Source: Coriobacteriia bacterium
GTDB lineage: Bacteria; Actinomycetota; Coriobacteriia; Anaerosomatales; Anaerosomataceae
NCBI GenBank assembly: GCA_030652115.1
Contig: JAUSBK010000010.1
Span: forward strand, 62,001 to 126,000
DNA: 64,000 nt
Direction: 5' to 3'
Part shown: positions 25,299-34,814 of the stretch, piece by piece
Layout: every line of letters begins with the position of its first letter
Position numbering within the stretch: position 1 is the first letter of the stretch
Notes under the pieces: generated by a model
The model's database searches: none
What the model was told of the DNA's origin: nothing
The model's input: the letters and a program-made list of their open reading frames with translations, nothing else
Position numbers and translations under genes: made by a program

Positions 25299-26714
25299 GT
25301 GGAGGAGTTGTTCCTCGGCCAGAGGTACCGGGCGACCGAGCAGATCGGCACCGGAGGCATGGCCGACGTCTACAAGGCGGTCGATGAAGTCCTCGGGCGA
25401 ACCGTGGCCGTGAAGGTCATGCACGCCCATCTTGCCGAGGACCCCTCGTTTGCAGCGCGATTCCGCCACGAGGCCCAGTCTGCCGCCAACCTCATGAGCC
25501 CCAATATCGTGAACATGTACGACTGGGGCCAGGACGACGGCACGTTCTACATCGTGATGGAGTACGTTCGCGGCACCGATCTCAAGTCGATGATCGAGCG
25601 GGAGGGCGCACTGCCGTCGCGCACCGTCGCCCAGATCGGCGAGCAGGTCTGCGCCGCGCTCTCGGTCGCCCACGGGTACGGCATCATCCACCGCGATATC
25701 AAGCCGCACAACATCATGGTGCAGGCCGATGGCGCGGTGAAGCTGATGGACTTCGGCATAGCGCGGGCGGGCCCTTCGATGATGACCCAGACCGGGTCGG
25801 TCCTCGGCACTGCGCAGTACCTGTCACCCGAGGCCGCGCTCGGCACGCCGCTCACCACTGCAAGTGACCTGTACTCCCTCGGCGTTGCCTTGTACGAAGC
25901 CGCGACCGGTCACGTGCCGTTCGACGGCGACACACCCGTGTCGGTGGCACTCAAGCAGGTCAACGAGGAAGCAGTGTCGCCGAATCTCGTGAACCCCGGC
26001 ATCGAGCCTGCCCTGAGTGCCGTCATCGTCAAGGCGATGCAGAAGCAGACCGCCGACCGCTACGTGTCGGCGGGTGACCTCCAGCGCGATTTGAGCGCCA
26101 TCGCCCAGGGCCGATCACAAGAGGTCGCCGCCGCCGGGTACGCCGGTATGGTCGCGGGCCTTGGCGTGCCGGGCGCGGCGCCGCACGTGGCGCCGACCGC
26201 CGTCATGCCGCAGGTGAGCGCTCCGGTGCTGGTGGGCCCGATCGAGTCCTCGGAAGCCCTGGAGGCCCCTCAGGCCACTGCACCCGAAGTGGCCCCGCAA
26301 CGCAGGCCTGTGTGGCACTGGATCGTGCTCGCCGTGCTGCTCCTGCTGGCCGGTCTTGGCGCATTGTGCTGGGGCATGGATCTTCTCGGCGGTCAGGATG
26401 AGCCGGTTCCGGACGTGGACGCAACAACGGGCACGGACGCGCCGGTCGATCCTGTCCCCGTCGAGGAAGTGGTGATGGTCGAGATCCCCGACATCATCGG
26501 CATGCGCGAAGACGAAGCGGTCGAGACGCTCGAGCGCGCCGGGTTCACCCCGGAGGCGCTGCCGCCGCAGTACAACAGCGACGAGCGCAAGGGCAAGGTG
26601 TTCGAGCAGACGCCGCCCGACGAGGAGATGGCGCCAAAGGGCTCGGTCGTCACCTACGTGGTCAGCCTGGGCGACGCCCCCGGCAAGAACGACCGTGATG
26701 ACGAAGACGACTGA
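25299..26714 (+). CDS. PknB-type Ser/Thr protein kinase with one PASTA domain
   Basis: Eukaryotic-like membrane kinase (471 residues) that senses cell-wall fragments in related bacteria. The cytoplasmic kinase domain (res 8-270) has GTGGMADVYKAVD, the catalytic Lys39, HRDIKPHN and DFGIA. A proline/alanine-rich linker is followed by a transmembrane helix near 337-358 (WHWIVLAVLLLLAGLGALCW) and one extracellular PASTA domain (VEIPDIIGMREDEAVETLE...). Most PknB proteins carry three or four PASTA repeats, so this one is short. GTG 25299 is the likely start. It directly follows the cassette array. Confidence 0.93.
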   Translation: MEELFLGQRYRATEQIGTGGMADVYKAVDEVLGRTVAVKVMHAHLAEDPSFAARFRHEAQSAANLMSPNIVNMYDWGQDDGTFYIVMEYVRGTDLKSMIEREGALPSRTVAQIGEQVCAALSVAHGYGIIHRDIKPHNIMVQADGAVKLMDFGIARAGPSMMTQTGSVLGTAQYLSPEAALGTPLTTASDLYSLGVALYEAATGHVPFDGDTPVSVALKQVNEEAVSPNLVNPGIEPALSAVIVKAMQKQTADRYVSAGDLQRDLSAIAQGRSQEVAAAGYAGMVAGLGVPGAAPHVAPTAVMPQVSAPVLVGPIESSEALEAPQATAPEVAPQRRPVWHWIVLAVLLLLAGLGALCWGMDLLGGQDEPVPDVDATTGTDAPVDPVPVEEVVMVEIPDIIGMREDEAVETLERAGFTPEALPPQYNSDERKGKVFEQTPPDEEMAPKGSVVTYVVSLGDAPGKNDRDDEDD

Positions 26715-26825
26715 ATGAGCCCCACCTAGACGCCCGCAATCGTCCCATCGAACGTGTGTAGCCGAGTCTCGCGTTCGTCCGCAGCGGCGCGCAGCGTACC
26801 TGCCTATGCACTCGTCCGGGGGGAA

Positions 26826-26831
26826 TATAGT
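26826..26831 (+). promoter_or_regulatory. Probable -10 element for the GGDEF-EAL gene
   Basis: TATAGT 25 bases upstream of the chosen GTG start, followed by a run of eight G (26838-26845) that can serve as ribosome-binding site. No clear -35 is seen. Confidence 0.4.
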
Positions 26832-26855
26832 CTCGTTGGGGGGGGCTTCACGAAA

Positions 26856-28880
26856 GTGAACGCTGACCATCTAGTGGTAGCTATCTTCGTGGTGGGGACG
26901 CTGGTGCAACTCGCCGCCGCGGCCCTGGCGCTCCTCTCGATCCCTCTGAGCGGGAAGCACTATGCATGGGTCCTGCTCTCCTGCGGCCTGGTGCTTCAGA
27001 TTTGGCGACGCGTCTACCTTCTCTTCGATGGAGCCTCCGGGTCCCGGCTCCATGAGGGTGTCAGTGCCCTTGTAGTGTCCGTGTTCATGCTTCTCAGCGT
27101 CGTCGGGATCCGTTCGATCTTCCGCTCGATGATCGAGACCAGTGAGCGCCTCCGAATCGAACAGGGTCGGACCCAGGAGTACGTGGATCTCACGGAGGCA
27201 CTCGTCGTCGGCCTCGACCGTGCAGGCAGGATTGCGCTGATCAACCGTGCAGGAGCGCGGACGCTCGGTGGGCAGAAGGACGCCCTGCTCGGTGAAGAAT
27301 GGCACGCTCGCTTCGTTCCTCCGGAGCGCAGCGACGGAGAACGGGAGCTGTTCGAGAAGTTCATGCTGGGAACGGCAGAGCCGATCGAGGTATTCGAGAC
27401 TCCCATCGTCACGATCGATGGCGAGAGACGGTCGGTTGTATGGCACAAGGCGATACAGCGAGACAAAGAGGGTCACATCACTGGCACGCTTGCCTTTGGG
27501 ACCGACGTGACAGAGCGCAGGGAGGCGGAGGCCGCGGTTGAGCACCTGACCCACCATGACGTGCTTACGGGCCTGCCCGGTCGCGCACTCTTCGAGCAGC
27601 GAGCAGAACTGATGATGGCCAGTGCACGGCAGGACGGCACGCCGCTCGCACTCCTCTTCTTCGACGTGGATGACCTGAAGGGGGTCAACGACAGATACGG
27701 GCGTCCTGTCGCCGACCATCTTCTCTGGGAGTTCGCGGACCGAATCACCGAAGCATTCCCCGACCAGAATACGGTAGCGCGTCTCGGGGGCGATGAGTTC
27801 TGCGTACTCCTCTCGGTTCACGATACGGCCGAGGCGGACGCCGCAGCCGAGAAGGCGAGGGAGGCCCTCAGACAGCCGTACCGGCTGTACGGGAAGGAGA
27901 TCTGGTCGACAGCGAGTGTTGGGATCGCCTGGTGTCCCAAGGATGCCCGGGACGTCGAGGGGCTGCTGTGGAGGGGCGACGCGGCGGCCCGAAAGGCTCG
28001 CCGGTCAGGCGGGAACAGCCAGTGCCGCTACGTCTCCGGCATGAGGGGCGACATGATACGGAGACTGTCCCTGCGGCACGACTTGGCCGCAGCCGTCGCG
28101 GCCGAACAGTTCGTGCTTCACTACCAGCCACAGGTGCGCATCGACACGGGAGACATCGTTGGCGCCGAAGCGCTCATCAGGTGGAACCGCCCCGATCACG
28201 GGCTGATGGCACCGGCGAACTTCATCCCTGTGCTGGAGGAGATCGGACTCATCGAGACGGTGGGCGAGTGGGTCACTCGGGAAGCATGCGCGCAGGCCGT
28301 GGCCTGGCAGGAAGATGGTTTCAGGGGTTTGAGAATGTCCGTGAACGCATCCGTCGGACAGTTCCGGGGCAAGGACTTCCTGGGAGTCATCCGCGATGCG
28401 CTCGACTCGACGGGGCTTGACCCGCATGACCTGCAGATCGAGATCACCGAGACCATGGCCATCGAAGACATTCATGAAGCTCTGGAACTCGTGGCCGGCA
28501 TCAACGCTATCGGTGCATCTGTGGCGATCGACGACTTCGGGACAGGTCACTCGCAACTGGTGTATTTGAAGCGTTTCCCGGTGCGGACCGTGAAGATCGA
28601 CCGGGCCTTCATCATGGATCTGGAGGCCTCCGAAAGCGACCAGGTGCTTGTCTCCTCGATGATCGCCCTTGCACACGGCCTGCATTTCGAGGTCGTTGCG
28701 GAGGGCATCGAGACGGAGGGGCAGCTGGCGCTGCTGCAGGACTATGGATGCGACTGTGCTCAGGGGTTCCTGTGCCGGCCTCCGCTTGCGGTGGATGAGT
28801 TCGCTGCGTTCCTGAAGGCGCACGCGAGGGCGCCGCATCGAGTGCTCAGTGGATCTACTTCGGTGTCGGCTTGTACCTGA
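26856..28880 (+). CDS. Membrane PAS-GGDEF-EAL cyclic di-GMP protein
   Basis: A 674-residue protein predicted to make and/or degrade cyclic di-GMP. Three hydrophobic helices occupy about 8-95, then a PAS domain (about 105-230, TEALVVGLDRAGRIALINRAG), a GGDEF domain with intact LGGDEFCVLL, and an EAL domain with AEALIRW, MSVNAS, EITET and IDDFGTGHS; all standard catalytic residues are present in both. GTG 26856 is chosen because a -10 lies just upstream; the frame continues 34 codons further 5'. Sensor input through PAS or membrane part is inferred. Confidence 0.9.
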   Translation: MNADHLVVAIFVVGTLVQLAAAALALLSIPLSGKHYAWVLLSCGLVLQIWRRVYLLFDGASGSRLHEGVSALVVSVFMLLSVVGIRSIFRSMIETSERLRIEQGRTQEYVDLTEALVVGLDRAGRIALINRAGARTLGGQKDALLGEEWHARFVPPERSDGERELFEKFMLGTAEPIEVFETPIVTIDGERRSVVWHKAIQRDKEGHITGTLAFGTDVTERREAEAAVEHLTHHDVLTGLPGRALFEQRAELMMASARQDGTPLALLFFDVDDLKGVNDRYGRPVADHLLWEFADRITEAFPDQNTVARLGGDEFCVLLSVHDTAEADAAAEKAREALRQPYRLYGKEIWSTASVGIAWCPKDARDVEGLLWRGDAAARKARRSGGNSQCRYVSGMRGDMIRRLSLRHDLAAAVAAEQFVLHYQPQVRIDTGDIVGAEALIRWNRPDHGLMAPANFIPVLEEIGLIETVGEWVTREACAQAVAWQEDGFRGLRMSVNASVGQFRGKDFLGVIRDALDSTGLDPHDLQIEITETMAIEDIHEALELVAGINAIGASVAIDDFGTGHSQLVYLKRFPVRTVKIDRAFIMDLEASESDQVLVSSMIALAHGLHFEVVAEGIETEGQLALLQDYGCDCAQGFLCRPPLAVDEFAAFLKAHARAPHRVLSGSTSVSACT

Positions 28881-29022
28881 TCGTATGGGCTTGTTTTATG
28901 ACGCGTTCATGCACGCGTCCCGGCAACTACTCAGTAACCACGCCCGCGCTCGCCGGTACGGTGTGGCACAATACTTCGGATAGACACTCACCAGTCCGGC
29001 GTTCGCGCAACGCCTTTGACCC

Positions 29023-29037
29023 AGGAGGCGACCTCCT
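29023..29037 (+). promoter_or_regulatory. Hairpin over the dapA ribosome-binding site
   Basis: AGGAGG-CGA-CCTCCT, a perfect 6-bp hairpin whose left arm is the Shine-Dalgarno sequence and whose right arm ends one base before the ATG. It could hide the site and make translation conditional. Confidence 0.55.
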
Positions 29038-29934
29038 ATGACCGAGCCTCGTTTCGGACGACTTCTTACCGCCATGGTCACGCCGTTCACGCCTGATGGC
29101 GAACTCGACCTGCCTCGCGCGCAGGAGCTCGCGCTCCGCCTGCTCGACCAGGGGACCGAGGCACTCGTGGTCTGCGGCACCACCGGCGAGTCACCAACCG
29201 TCTTCTACGACGACAAGCTGCGCCTGTTCGAAGCGGTGCTCGAGGCCGTGGCTGGCTCGGCGCCGGTCATCGCAAACGCCGGCGACAACTGCACGGACGA
29301 CTCGGTGGAGTTTGCGCAGCGGGTCGTGAAGCTCGGCGTGGACGCCGTGATGGCCGTGGTGCCGTACTACAACAAGCCGCCGCAGGAGGGCCTGTACCGC
29401 CACTTCGGCGCGATCGCGAGCGCGGTGGACGTGCCCGTGATCCTCTACAACATTCCCGGGCGCTCGGTGGTGAACCTCGAAGCGGCAACCACGCTTCGCC
29501 TCGCAGCCGACTTCGAGAACATCGTCGCGGTCAAGGAAGCCTCCTCCAACCTCACGCAGATCGCGTCGATCATCGACGGCTCACCGGTGGGCTTCGAGGT
29601 GCTCTCGGGCAACGACGAGGACACGCTCCCGATGATGGGCCTCGGCGCCACCGGCGTGATCTCGGTGGCCGCGCACGTAGCAGGTCCGCAGCTTGCCGAG
29701 ATGCTCGCCGCGCAGGCGGGTGGCGACCACACCCGCGCCCTCAAGATCCACCTCGAGTTGATGCCGCTGTTCAAGGCGCTGTTCATGACCGCCAACCCGA
29801 TCCTGGTGAAGAAGGCGCTCGACCTCGCCGGGTTCCCGGTGGGGGACTGCCGGCTTCCGCTCATCCCCGCAACCGATGACCAGACCGCCGAGATGGTACG
29901 CATCATGAGCCACATCGGCCTCCTCAACGACTGA
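29038..29934 (+). CDS. dapA: 4-hydroxy-tetrahydrodipicolinate synthase
   Basis: Condenses pyruvate with aspartate semialdehyde at the start of the diaminopimelate branch. The 298-residue TIM-barrel protein has GTTGESPT (res 44-51), the tyrosine motif YNIPGRS, and the Schiff-base lysine in AVKEASSNL. It feeds DapB, whose gene is at 13.8 kb. The next gene, rnj, starts 72 bases later; dapA-rnj adjacency is common in actinobacteria. Confidence 0.97.
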   Translation: MTEPRFGRLLTAMVTPFTPDGELDLPRAQELALRLLDQGTEALVVCGTTGESPTVFYDDKLRLFEAVLEAVAGSAPVIANAGDNCTDDSVEFAQRVVKLGVDAVMAVVPYYNKPPQEGLYRHFGAIASAVDVPVILYNIPGRSVVNLEAATTLRLAADFENIVAVKEASSNLTQIASIIDGSPVGFEVLSGNDEDTLPMMGLGATGVISVAAHVAGPQLAEMLAAQAGGDHTRALKIHLELMPLFKALFMTANPILVKKALDLAGFPVGDCRLPLIPATDDQTAEMVRIMSHIGLLND

Positions 29935-30006
29935 TTCGCAGCCGCGCGAGCGGTTGCGCAGCACGGCGCATACCTCCCACACGATAAGGAGCACATTCAG
30001 CCTTCC

Positions 30007-31677
30007 ATGACATCTAAGAAGAATCGCCTTCGCGTCATCCCGCTCGGCGGGCTCGACGGCATCGGCAAGAATATGACCGTGCTCGAGCTCGGCAACGACA
30101 TGATCGTCATCGACGCGGGACTCATGTTCCCGGACGACGATCACCCCGGCATCGATCTGATCCTGCCGGACTACAGCTACATCGTTCAGCGCAAGGACAA
30201 GCTGCGGGGCATCGTCATCACCCACGGCCACGAGGACCACACGGGCGCGCTGCCGTACCTGCTCAAGGACCTCGGCCAGCCGGTGCCGGTGCTGGGCACG
30301 AAGCTCACGCTCGGCATCGTTGCGGGCAAGCTCGAGGAACACCGCATCAAGAAGCCGAAGCTCCGCGAGATCAAGGCCGGCAGCCACGTGAACCTCGGCA
30401 TGTTCAGCCTCGACTTCCTCGCCGTGAACCACTCGATCCCCGATGGCGTGGCCGTCTACGTGCGCACACCCGTGGGCTCGGTGCTCCACAGCGGCGACTT
30501 CAAGCTCGACCAGACGCCCATCGACGGTCGCTTCACGGACTTTGCCGGCTTCGCGCGCGCAGCCAAGCAGGGCGTCACGCTGCTGATGAGCGACTCCACC
30601 GGCGCCGAGCATCCGGGACACACGGCATCCGAGGCCGAGGTCGGCATCGCGTTGCGCACGATCTTCGCCGCCGCCGAGCAGCGCATCATCGTGGCGTCGT
30701 TCGCCAGCCACGTGCACCGCGTGCAGCAGATCTGCGATGCGGCGGTGGCCAACGGCCGCAAGGTGGTCGTCACCGGCCGCTCGATGATCAACATCACCAA
30801 GATCGCCCGCGACCTCGGCTATCTGCACATCGAGGACGAGGACATCATCGACGCCTACGCGATGGGCAACATGCCCGCCAACGAGGTGGTGGTGCTCTGC
30901 ACCGGAAGCCAGGGCGAACCGCTCTCGGCGCTCGCGCGCATCGCCAACGGCGACCACAAGACCGTGCAGATCGAGGCGGGGGATACCGTGGTCATCTCGG
31001 CAAGCCCGGTGCCGGGCAACGAGAAAGCCGTGAGCCGCGTGATGAACCGCCTCTACCGGGCGGGCGCGAACGTGGTGCACAAGGGCATCGCCAAGATCCA
31101 CGTGTCCGGACACGGCTCCGCCGAGGAGCTCAAGCTCATGCTCAACCTCGTGTCCCCGGACAACTTCATGCCGATCCACGGCGAGATGCGGCATCTGCAC
31201 GCCCATGCCGAGCTGGCCCGGGCGGTCGGCCTGACCAACGAGCACGTGTTCATCCTCGACAACGGCGACTGCCTGGAGATCGACGAGACCGGCGTGCACC
31301 GCGGCGAGCGCGTGAACTCAGGCGTTATCTACGTGGACGGCCTTGCGGTCGGCGACCTCGGCCAGGTGGTCCTGCGCGACCGGCAGGCGCTCTCGAGCGA
31401 CGGTTTCGCCCTCATCGTAGCTGCGATCGACAGCCGCACCGGCGCCCTCGTGGGCGAGCCCGAGCTGGTGACCCGCGGCCTCGTGCTCGGCGCGGACACC
31501 GCCGAGGCGCTCAAGGGCGCACGCGCGCGCATCGAGAAGGTCCTCAAGAAGACCGCCGCCGAAGGCGCCACCGACGAGGCGGTCATCAAGAAGGCGCTCC
31601 ACGACGCCCTCTCGCAGTACGTATGGGAGACCGCCCGCCGCCGCCCGATGATCATCCCGATCGTCATGGAGGTGTAG
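30007..31677 (+). CDS. rnj: Ribonuclease J
   Basis: Metallo-beta-lactamase/beta-CASP ribonuclease with 5'-exo and endo activity. The 556-residue length is normal. Zinc motif ITHGHEDHTGALPYLL lies at about res 74-89, the beta-CASP core includes FASHVHRVQQICDAA and GRSMINI, and the C-terminal domain follows (RTGALVGEPELVTRG). Together with RNase Y at 41.9 kb and PNPase at 10.3 kb it forms a Gram-positive style RNA-decay set. Confidence 0.96.
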   Translation: MTSKKNRLRVIPLGGLDGIGKNMTVLELGNDMIVIDAGLMFPDDDHPGIDLILPDYSYIVQRKDKLRGIVITHGHEDHTGALPYLLKDLGQPVPVLGTKLTLGIVAGKLEEHRIKKPKLREIKAGSHVNLGMFSLDFLAVNHSIPDGVAVYVRTPVGSVLHSGDFKLDQTPIDGRFTDFAGFARAAKQGVTLLMSDSTGAEHPGHTASEAEVGIALRTIFAAAEQRIIVASFASHVHRVQQICDAAVANGRKVVVTGRSMINITKIARDLGYLHIEDEDIIDAYAMGNMPANEVVVLCTGSQGEPLSALARIANGDHKTVQIEAGDTVVISASPVPGNEKAVSRVMNRLYRAGANVVHKGIAKIHVSGHGSAEELKLMLNLVSPDNFMPIHGEMRHLHAHAELARAVGLTNEHVFILDNGDCLEIDETGVHRGERVNSGVIYVDGLAVGDLGQVVLRDRQALSSDGFALIVAAIDSRTGALVGEPELVTRGLVLGADTAEALKGARARIEKVLKKTAAEGATDEAVIKKALHDALSQYVWETARRRPMIIPIVMEV

Positions 31678-32508
31678 GTGGGCATCCTCGAAGCGATCGT
31701 CCTGGGAATCACCCAGGGCATCAGCGAGTTCCTGCCGATCTCGAGCGACGGGCACCTCATCTTGGTGCCCGCGCTGTTCGGATGGAACCGCTTCGGGCTG
31801 GGCTTCGACGTGGTGCTCCACGCGGCCACGCTGCTGGCCACCATCGCGTACTTCCGCGCCGACGTGTGGCGGTTGCTCACCGCGCTCTTCAGCAAGGCCC
31901 CCGAGCGCGCGCGCGACCGGCGCCTCGCACTCGTGCTCATCGCCGCCACCGTCCCGAGCGTGATCGTAGCGCTCGCATTCGAGCCGCTCGTGGACCAGGT
32001 GGAGACGCTCCCGATGGCCACACAGGTCACGATCGTGGGCATCTTCCTGCTGGTCACGGCCGCGCTGCTGGCTGGCGCCGAGCTGATCGCCCGACGCTCC
32101 TCGGCGCACATCACCTCGGCCGAAGACGTCCCGCTCAAGCGCGCGCTCGCTATCGGCCTCGCGCAGGGCTTCGCGGTCGCGCCCGGGCTCTCGCGCTCGG
32201 GCACCACGATCGCGGCGGGAGTGGCGCTCGGCATCCAGCGTGACGAGGCCGCGCGCTTCTCGTTCTTGCTCTCGATCCCGATCATCGGCGCGGCAACCGC
32301 GAAGAAGATCCTGCTCGACGTGATCGTGGGAGGGGAGGCCCTTCCGGCCGCCGCCCCGCTTGCCGTCGGGCTCATCACCACGGCGATCGTGGGCTACGGT
32401 GCCATCGCACTTCTGCTCCCGTACGTCCGAAAGCACTCCCTTTGGGCGTTCGCCATCTACACCGCAATCGCCGGTACCGCCATACTGGCCATGAACGTCC
32501 TCACGTAA
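31678..32508 (+). CDS. uppP: Undecaprenyl-diphosphatase
   Basis: Integral membrane phosphatase that recycles undecaprenyl diphosphate for peptidoglycan synthesis (BacA/UppP). The 276-residue protein has the motif GITQGISEFLPISSDGHL (res 9-26) and PGLSRSGTT (about 168-176), both active-site segments, in a set of about eight helices. The GTG start directly abuts the rnj stop, so the genes are probably cotranscribed. Confidence 0.95.
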   Translation: MGILEAIVLGITQGISEFLPISSDGHLILVPALFGWNRFGLGFDVVLHAATLLATIAYFRADVWRLLTALFSKAPERARDRRLALVLIAATVPSVIVALAFEPLVDQVETLPMATQVTIVGIFLLVTAALLAGAELIARRSSAHITSAEDVPLKRALAIGLAQGFAVAPGLSRSGTTIAAGVALGIQRDEAARFSFLLSIPIIGAATAKKILLDVIVGGEALPAAAPLAVGLITTAIVGYGAIALLLPYVRKHSLWAFAIYTAIAGTAILAMNVLT

Positions 32509-32528
32509 GACCCACAAGGAGACCCGCA

Positions 32529-34790
32529 TTGGCCACCGGCCGCACCTCATCGAGCAACAAGAAACCCGCGAAGGGCACGGCTCCCGCGCGCACCGGCCGC
32601 GGAAGCGCGACGCCCGCGCCCGCACGCGTGCTGGATGACGACAGCCGCCACGAGATCATCGGGATCGCACTCGCTGCGCTCGCGGTCGTCTTCGCCATCA
32701 GCGTGCTCACCGAGACAGCAGGCGTGGTGCCCCGTGCGATCGCCACGCTGCTCAAGCTCGGGTTCGGCGTGGGGGCGTATGCGATCCCGTTCGTCTTCCT
32801 CCTGTGGGCCGTCACGTTCTTTCTCACCTCGATCCGCATCGACGAGTTCCGCGTGGGCCTCGGGATGGGCATGGTGCTCATCTCGGTCCTCGCGATCTAT
32901 TCGATCGGCAACGACCCGCTCACGCAGTGGGACCAGACGATGGTTTCGGCAAGCGGGGGCTACATCGGCGGCGCGCTCGCGTGGGTGCTCCGCACGCTCC
33001 TCGGCTCGGTCATCGCGTACGTCATCGCCATCGCACTGGTGCTCGTGGGCCTTGTGGTGGCCGGTCTTTCGATCACCGACGCGCTCGAGCGCCTGCGTGA
33101 AGTCGTCCGCAAGCCGGTCGTGAACGAGGAGCCCCGCGAGGAGATGAGCCGCCGTCGCGCCGGCAAGACCGTGCCGCTGCAGGACTTCGAGGAGCCGCAG
33201 GGCTTCGAGCACCAGCCCGCCGAAGCCGCCCGCGGCGCCAAGCCCCGGCGAGGGCTGGATCCCGAGATCGCCAAGCCCACGCTCCCGACCCCACCCTCGG
33301 TCGGCCCGCGCGCGATGGAGGGCTTCGAGCTCCCACCGCTTTCCGCGCTCGTGCGCACGCCCGAGACCACGGCCGCGCACAAGGCCTCGGAAAAGGAGCT
33401 CCGCCACACCGCCGGGCTCATCGAGCAGACGTTCGCGACGTTCGACATCATCGCGCGCGTGGTCAACTGGATCCCCGGCCCCACGGTCACGATGTTCGAG
33501 GTAGAGATCGCCAAGGGCGTGAAGGTCAACCGGGTCACGGCGCTCTCCGACGACCTCGCGCTTGCGCTCGCTGCCCCCACCATCCGCATCCTGGCCCCGA
33601 TCCCCGGCAAGAGCTACGTGGGCATCGAGGTTCCCAACGCCGGCCGCACCACCGTCACCCTCGGCGATGTGCTCCACACCGGCCTCGTGGCCGATCCGCG
33701 CCCGCTCATGCTCGCCATTGGCAAGGACGTGGCCGGCGAGCAGATCGCGGCGGACCTGGCCTCGATGCCCCACCTGCTGATCGCGGGTTCCACCGGCACG
33801 GGCAAGAGCGTCTGCATCAACGCGCTCATCATGTCGATCCTCATGCGGTCGACCCCGGCCGAGGTCCGGCTCATCCTTATCGACCCCAAGCGCATCGAGC
33901 TCAACTTGTACAACGGCGTCCCGCACCTCTACGTGCCGGTGGTGACCGAGGCGAAGGAAGCGGCCTCGGCACTGCACTGGGCCGTGGGCGAGATGGAGTC
34001 GCGCCTCAAGAAGCTCCAGAAGGCGGGCGCGCGCAACGTGGCGCAGTACAACGTCGCCGTGCGTGCCGGCAAGGGACCCGAGGGCGGGGAAGAGCTGCCG
34101 TACCTGGTCATCATCATCGACGAGCTCGCCGACCTGATGATGGTGGCCGCCAAGGAAGTGGAGGACTCCATCTGCCGCATCGCGCAGCTTGCGCGCGCCG
34201 CCGGCATCCACCTCATCGTGGCCACGCAGCGCCCGTCGACCGACATCATCACGGGTCTCATCAAGACCAACATCACCAACCGCATCGCGTTCGCGGTCTC
34301 CTCGGGCATCGACAGCCGCGTCATCCTCGATACGTCCGGCGCCGAGAAGCTCGTCGGTCTCGGCGACATGCTCTTCTCCACGCCCGCGTGGCCCAAGCCC
34401 AAGCGCATCCAGGGCGCGTACGTGAGCGAGGAGGAGATCAACGCGGTCGTGGACCACATCAAGGGGCAGGCCGAGCCCGACTACCACGAGGAGATCCTCC
34501 ACCTCAAGGTCACAAGCGCCACGGGCACCCTCGAAAGCTCTGATGACGACGACCCGCTCTTGTGGGAAGCTGCGGACATGGTGGTCACGAGCGGGATGGG
34601 CTCCACATCGCTCCTCCAGCGCCGCCTCAAGGTCGGCTACTCGCGTGCCGGGCGCATCATGGACATGCTGGAGATGAAGGGCATCGTCGGCCAGCCGGAC
34701 GGGAGCCGTCCGCGTGAAGTCCTGGTGGATATCGAAGAGCTCGAATCGCTCAAGCTCTTCGAGCGTGAGGAGCGCAATGATGGCCTGTAG
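32529..34790 (+). CDS. ftsK: DNA translocase FtsK/SpoIIIE
   Basis: Moves chromosome DNA through the division septum. The 753-residue protein has a basic N-terminal segment, four to five transmembrane helices (about 40-185), a short linker, the alpha-beta motor with Walker A AGSTGTGKSVCINALI and Walker B YLVIIIDELADLM, and the gamma winged-helix domain (TSLLQRRLKVGYSRAGRIMDM). TTG 32529 is chosen because AAGGAG lies 8 bases upstream; a longer frame extends into uppP. Confidence 0.96.
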   Translation: MATGRTSSSNKKPAKGTAPARTGRGSATPAPARVLDDDSRHEIIGIALAALAVVFAISVLTETAGVVPRAIATLLKLGFGVGAYAIPFVFLLWAVTFFLTSIRIDEFRVGLGMGMVLISVLAIYSIGNDPLTQWDQTMVSASGGYIGGALAWVLRTLLGSVIAYVIAIALVLVGLVVAGLSITDALERLREVVRKPVVNEEPREEMSRRRAGKTVPLQDFEEPQGFEHQPAEAARGAKPRRGLDPEIAKPTLPTPPSVGPRAMEGFELPPLSALVRTPETTAAHKASEKELRHTAGLIEQTFATFDIIARVVNWIPGPTVTMFEVEIAKGVKVNRVTALSDDLALALAAPTIRILAPIPGKSYVGIEVPNAGRTTVTLGDVLHTGLVADPRPLMLAIGKDVAGEQIAADLASMPHLLIAGSTGTGKSVCINALIMSILMRSTPAEVRLILIDPKRIELNLYNGVPHLYVPVVTEAKEAASALHWAVGEMESRLKKLQKAGARNVAQYNVAVRAGKGPEGGEELPYLVIIIDELADLMMVAAKEVEDSICRIAQLARAAGIHLIVATQRPSTDIITGLIKTNITNRIAFAVSSGIDSRVILDTSGAEKLVGLGDMLFSTPAWPKPKRIQGAYVSEEEINAVVDHIKGQAEPDYHEEILHLKVTSATGTLESSDDDDPLLWEAADMVVTSGMGSTSLLQRRLKVGYSRAGRIMDMLEMKGIVGQPDGSRPREVLVDIEELESLKLFEREERNDGL

Positions 34791-34814
34791 CATCTTCAGG
34801 AACGGCGGTGCTCC

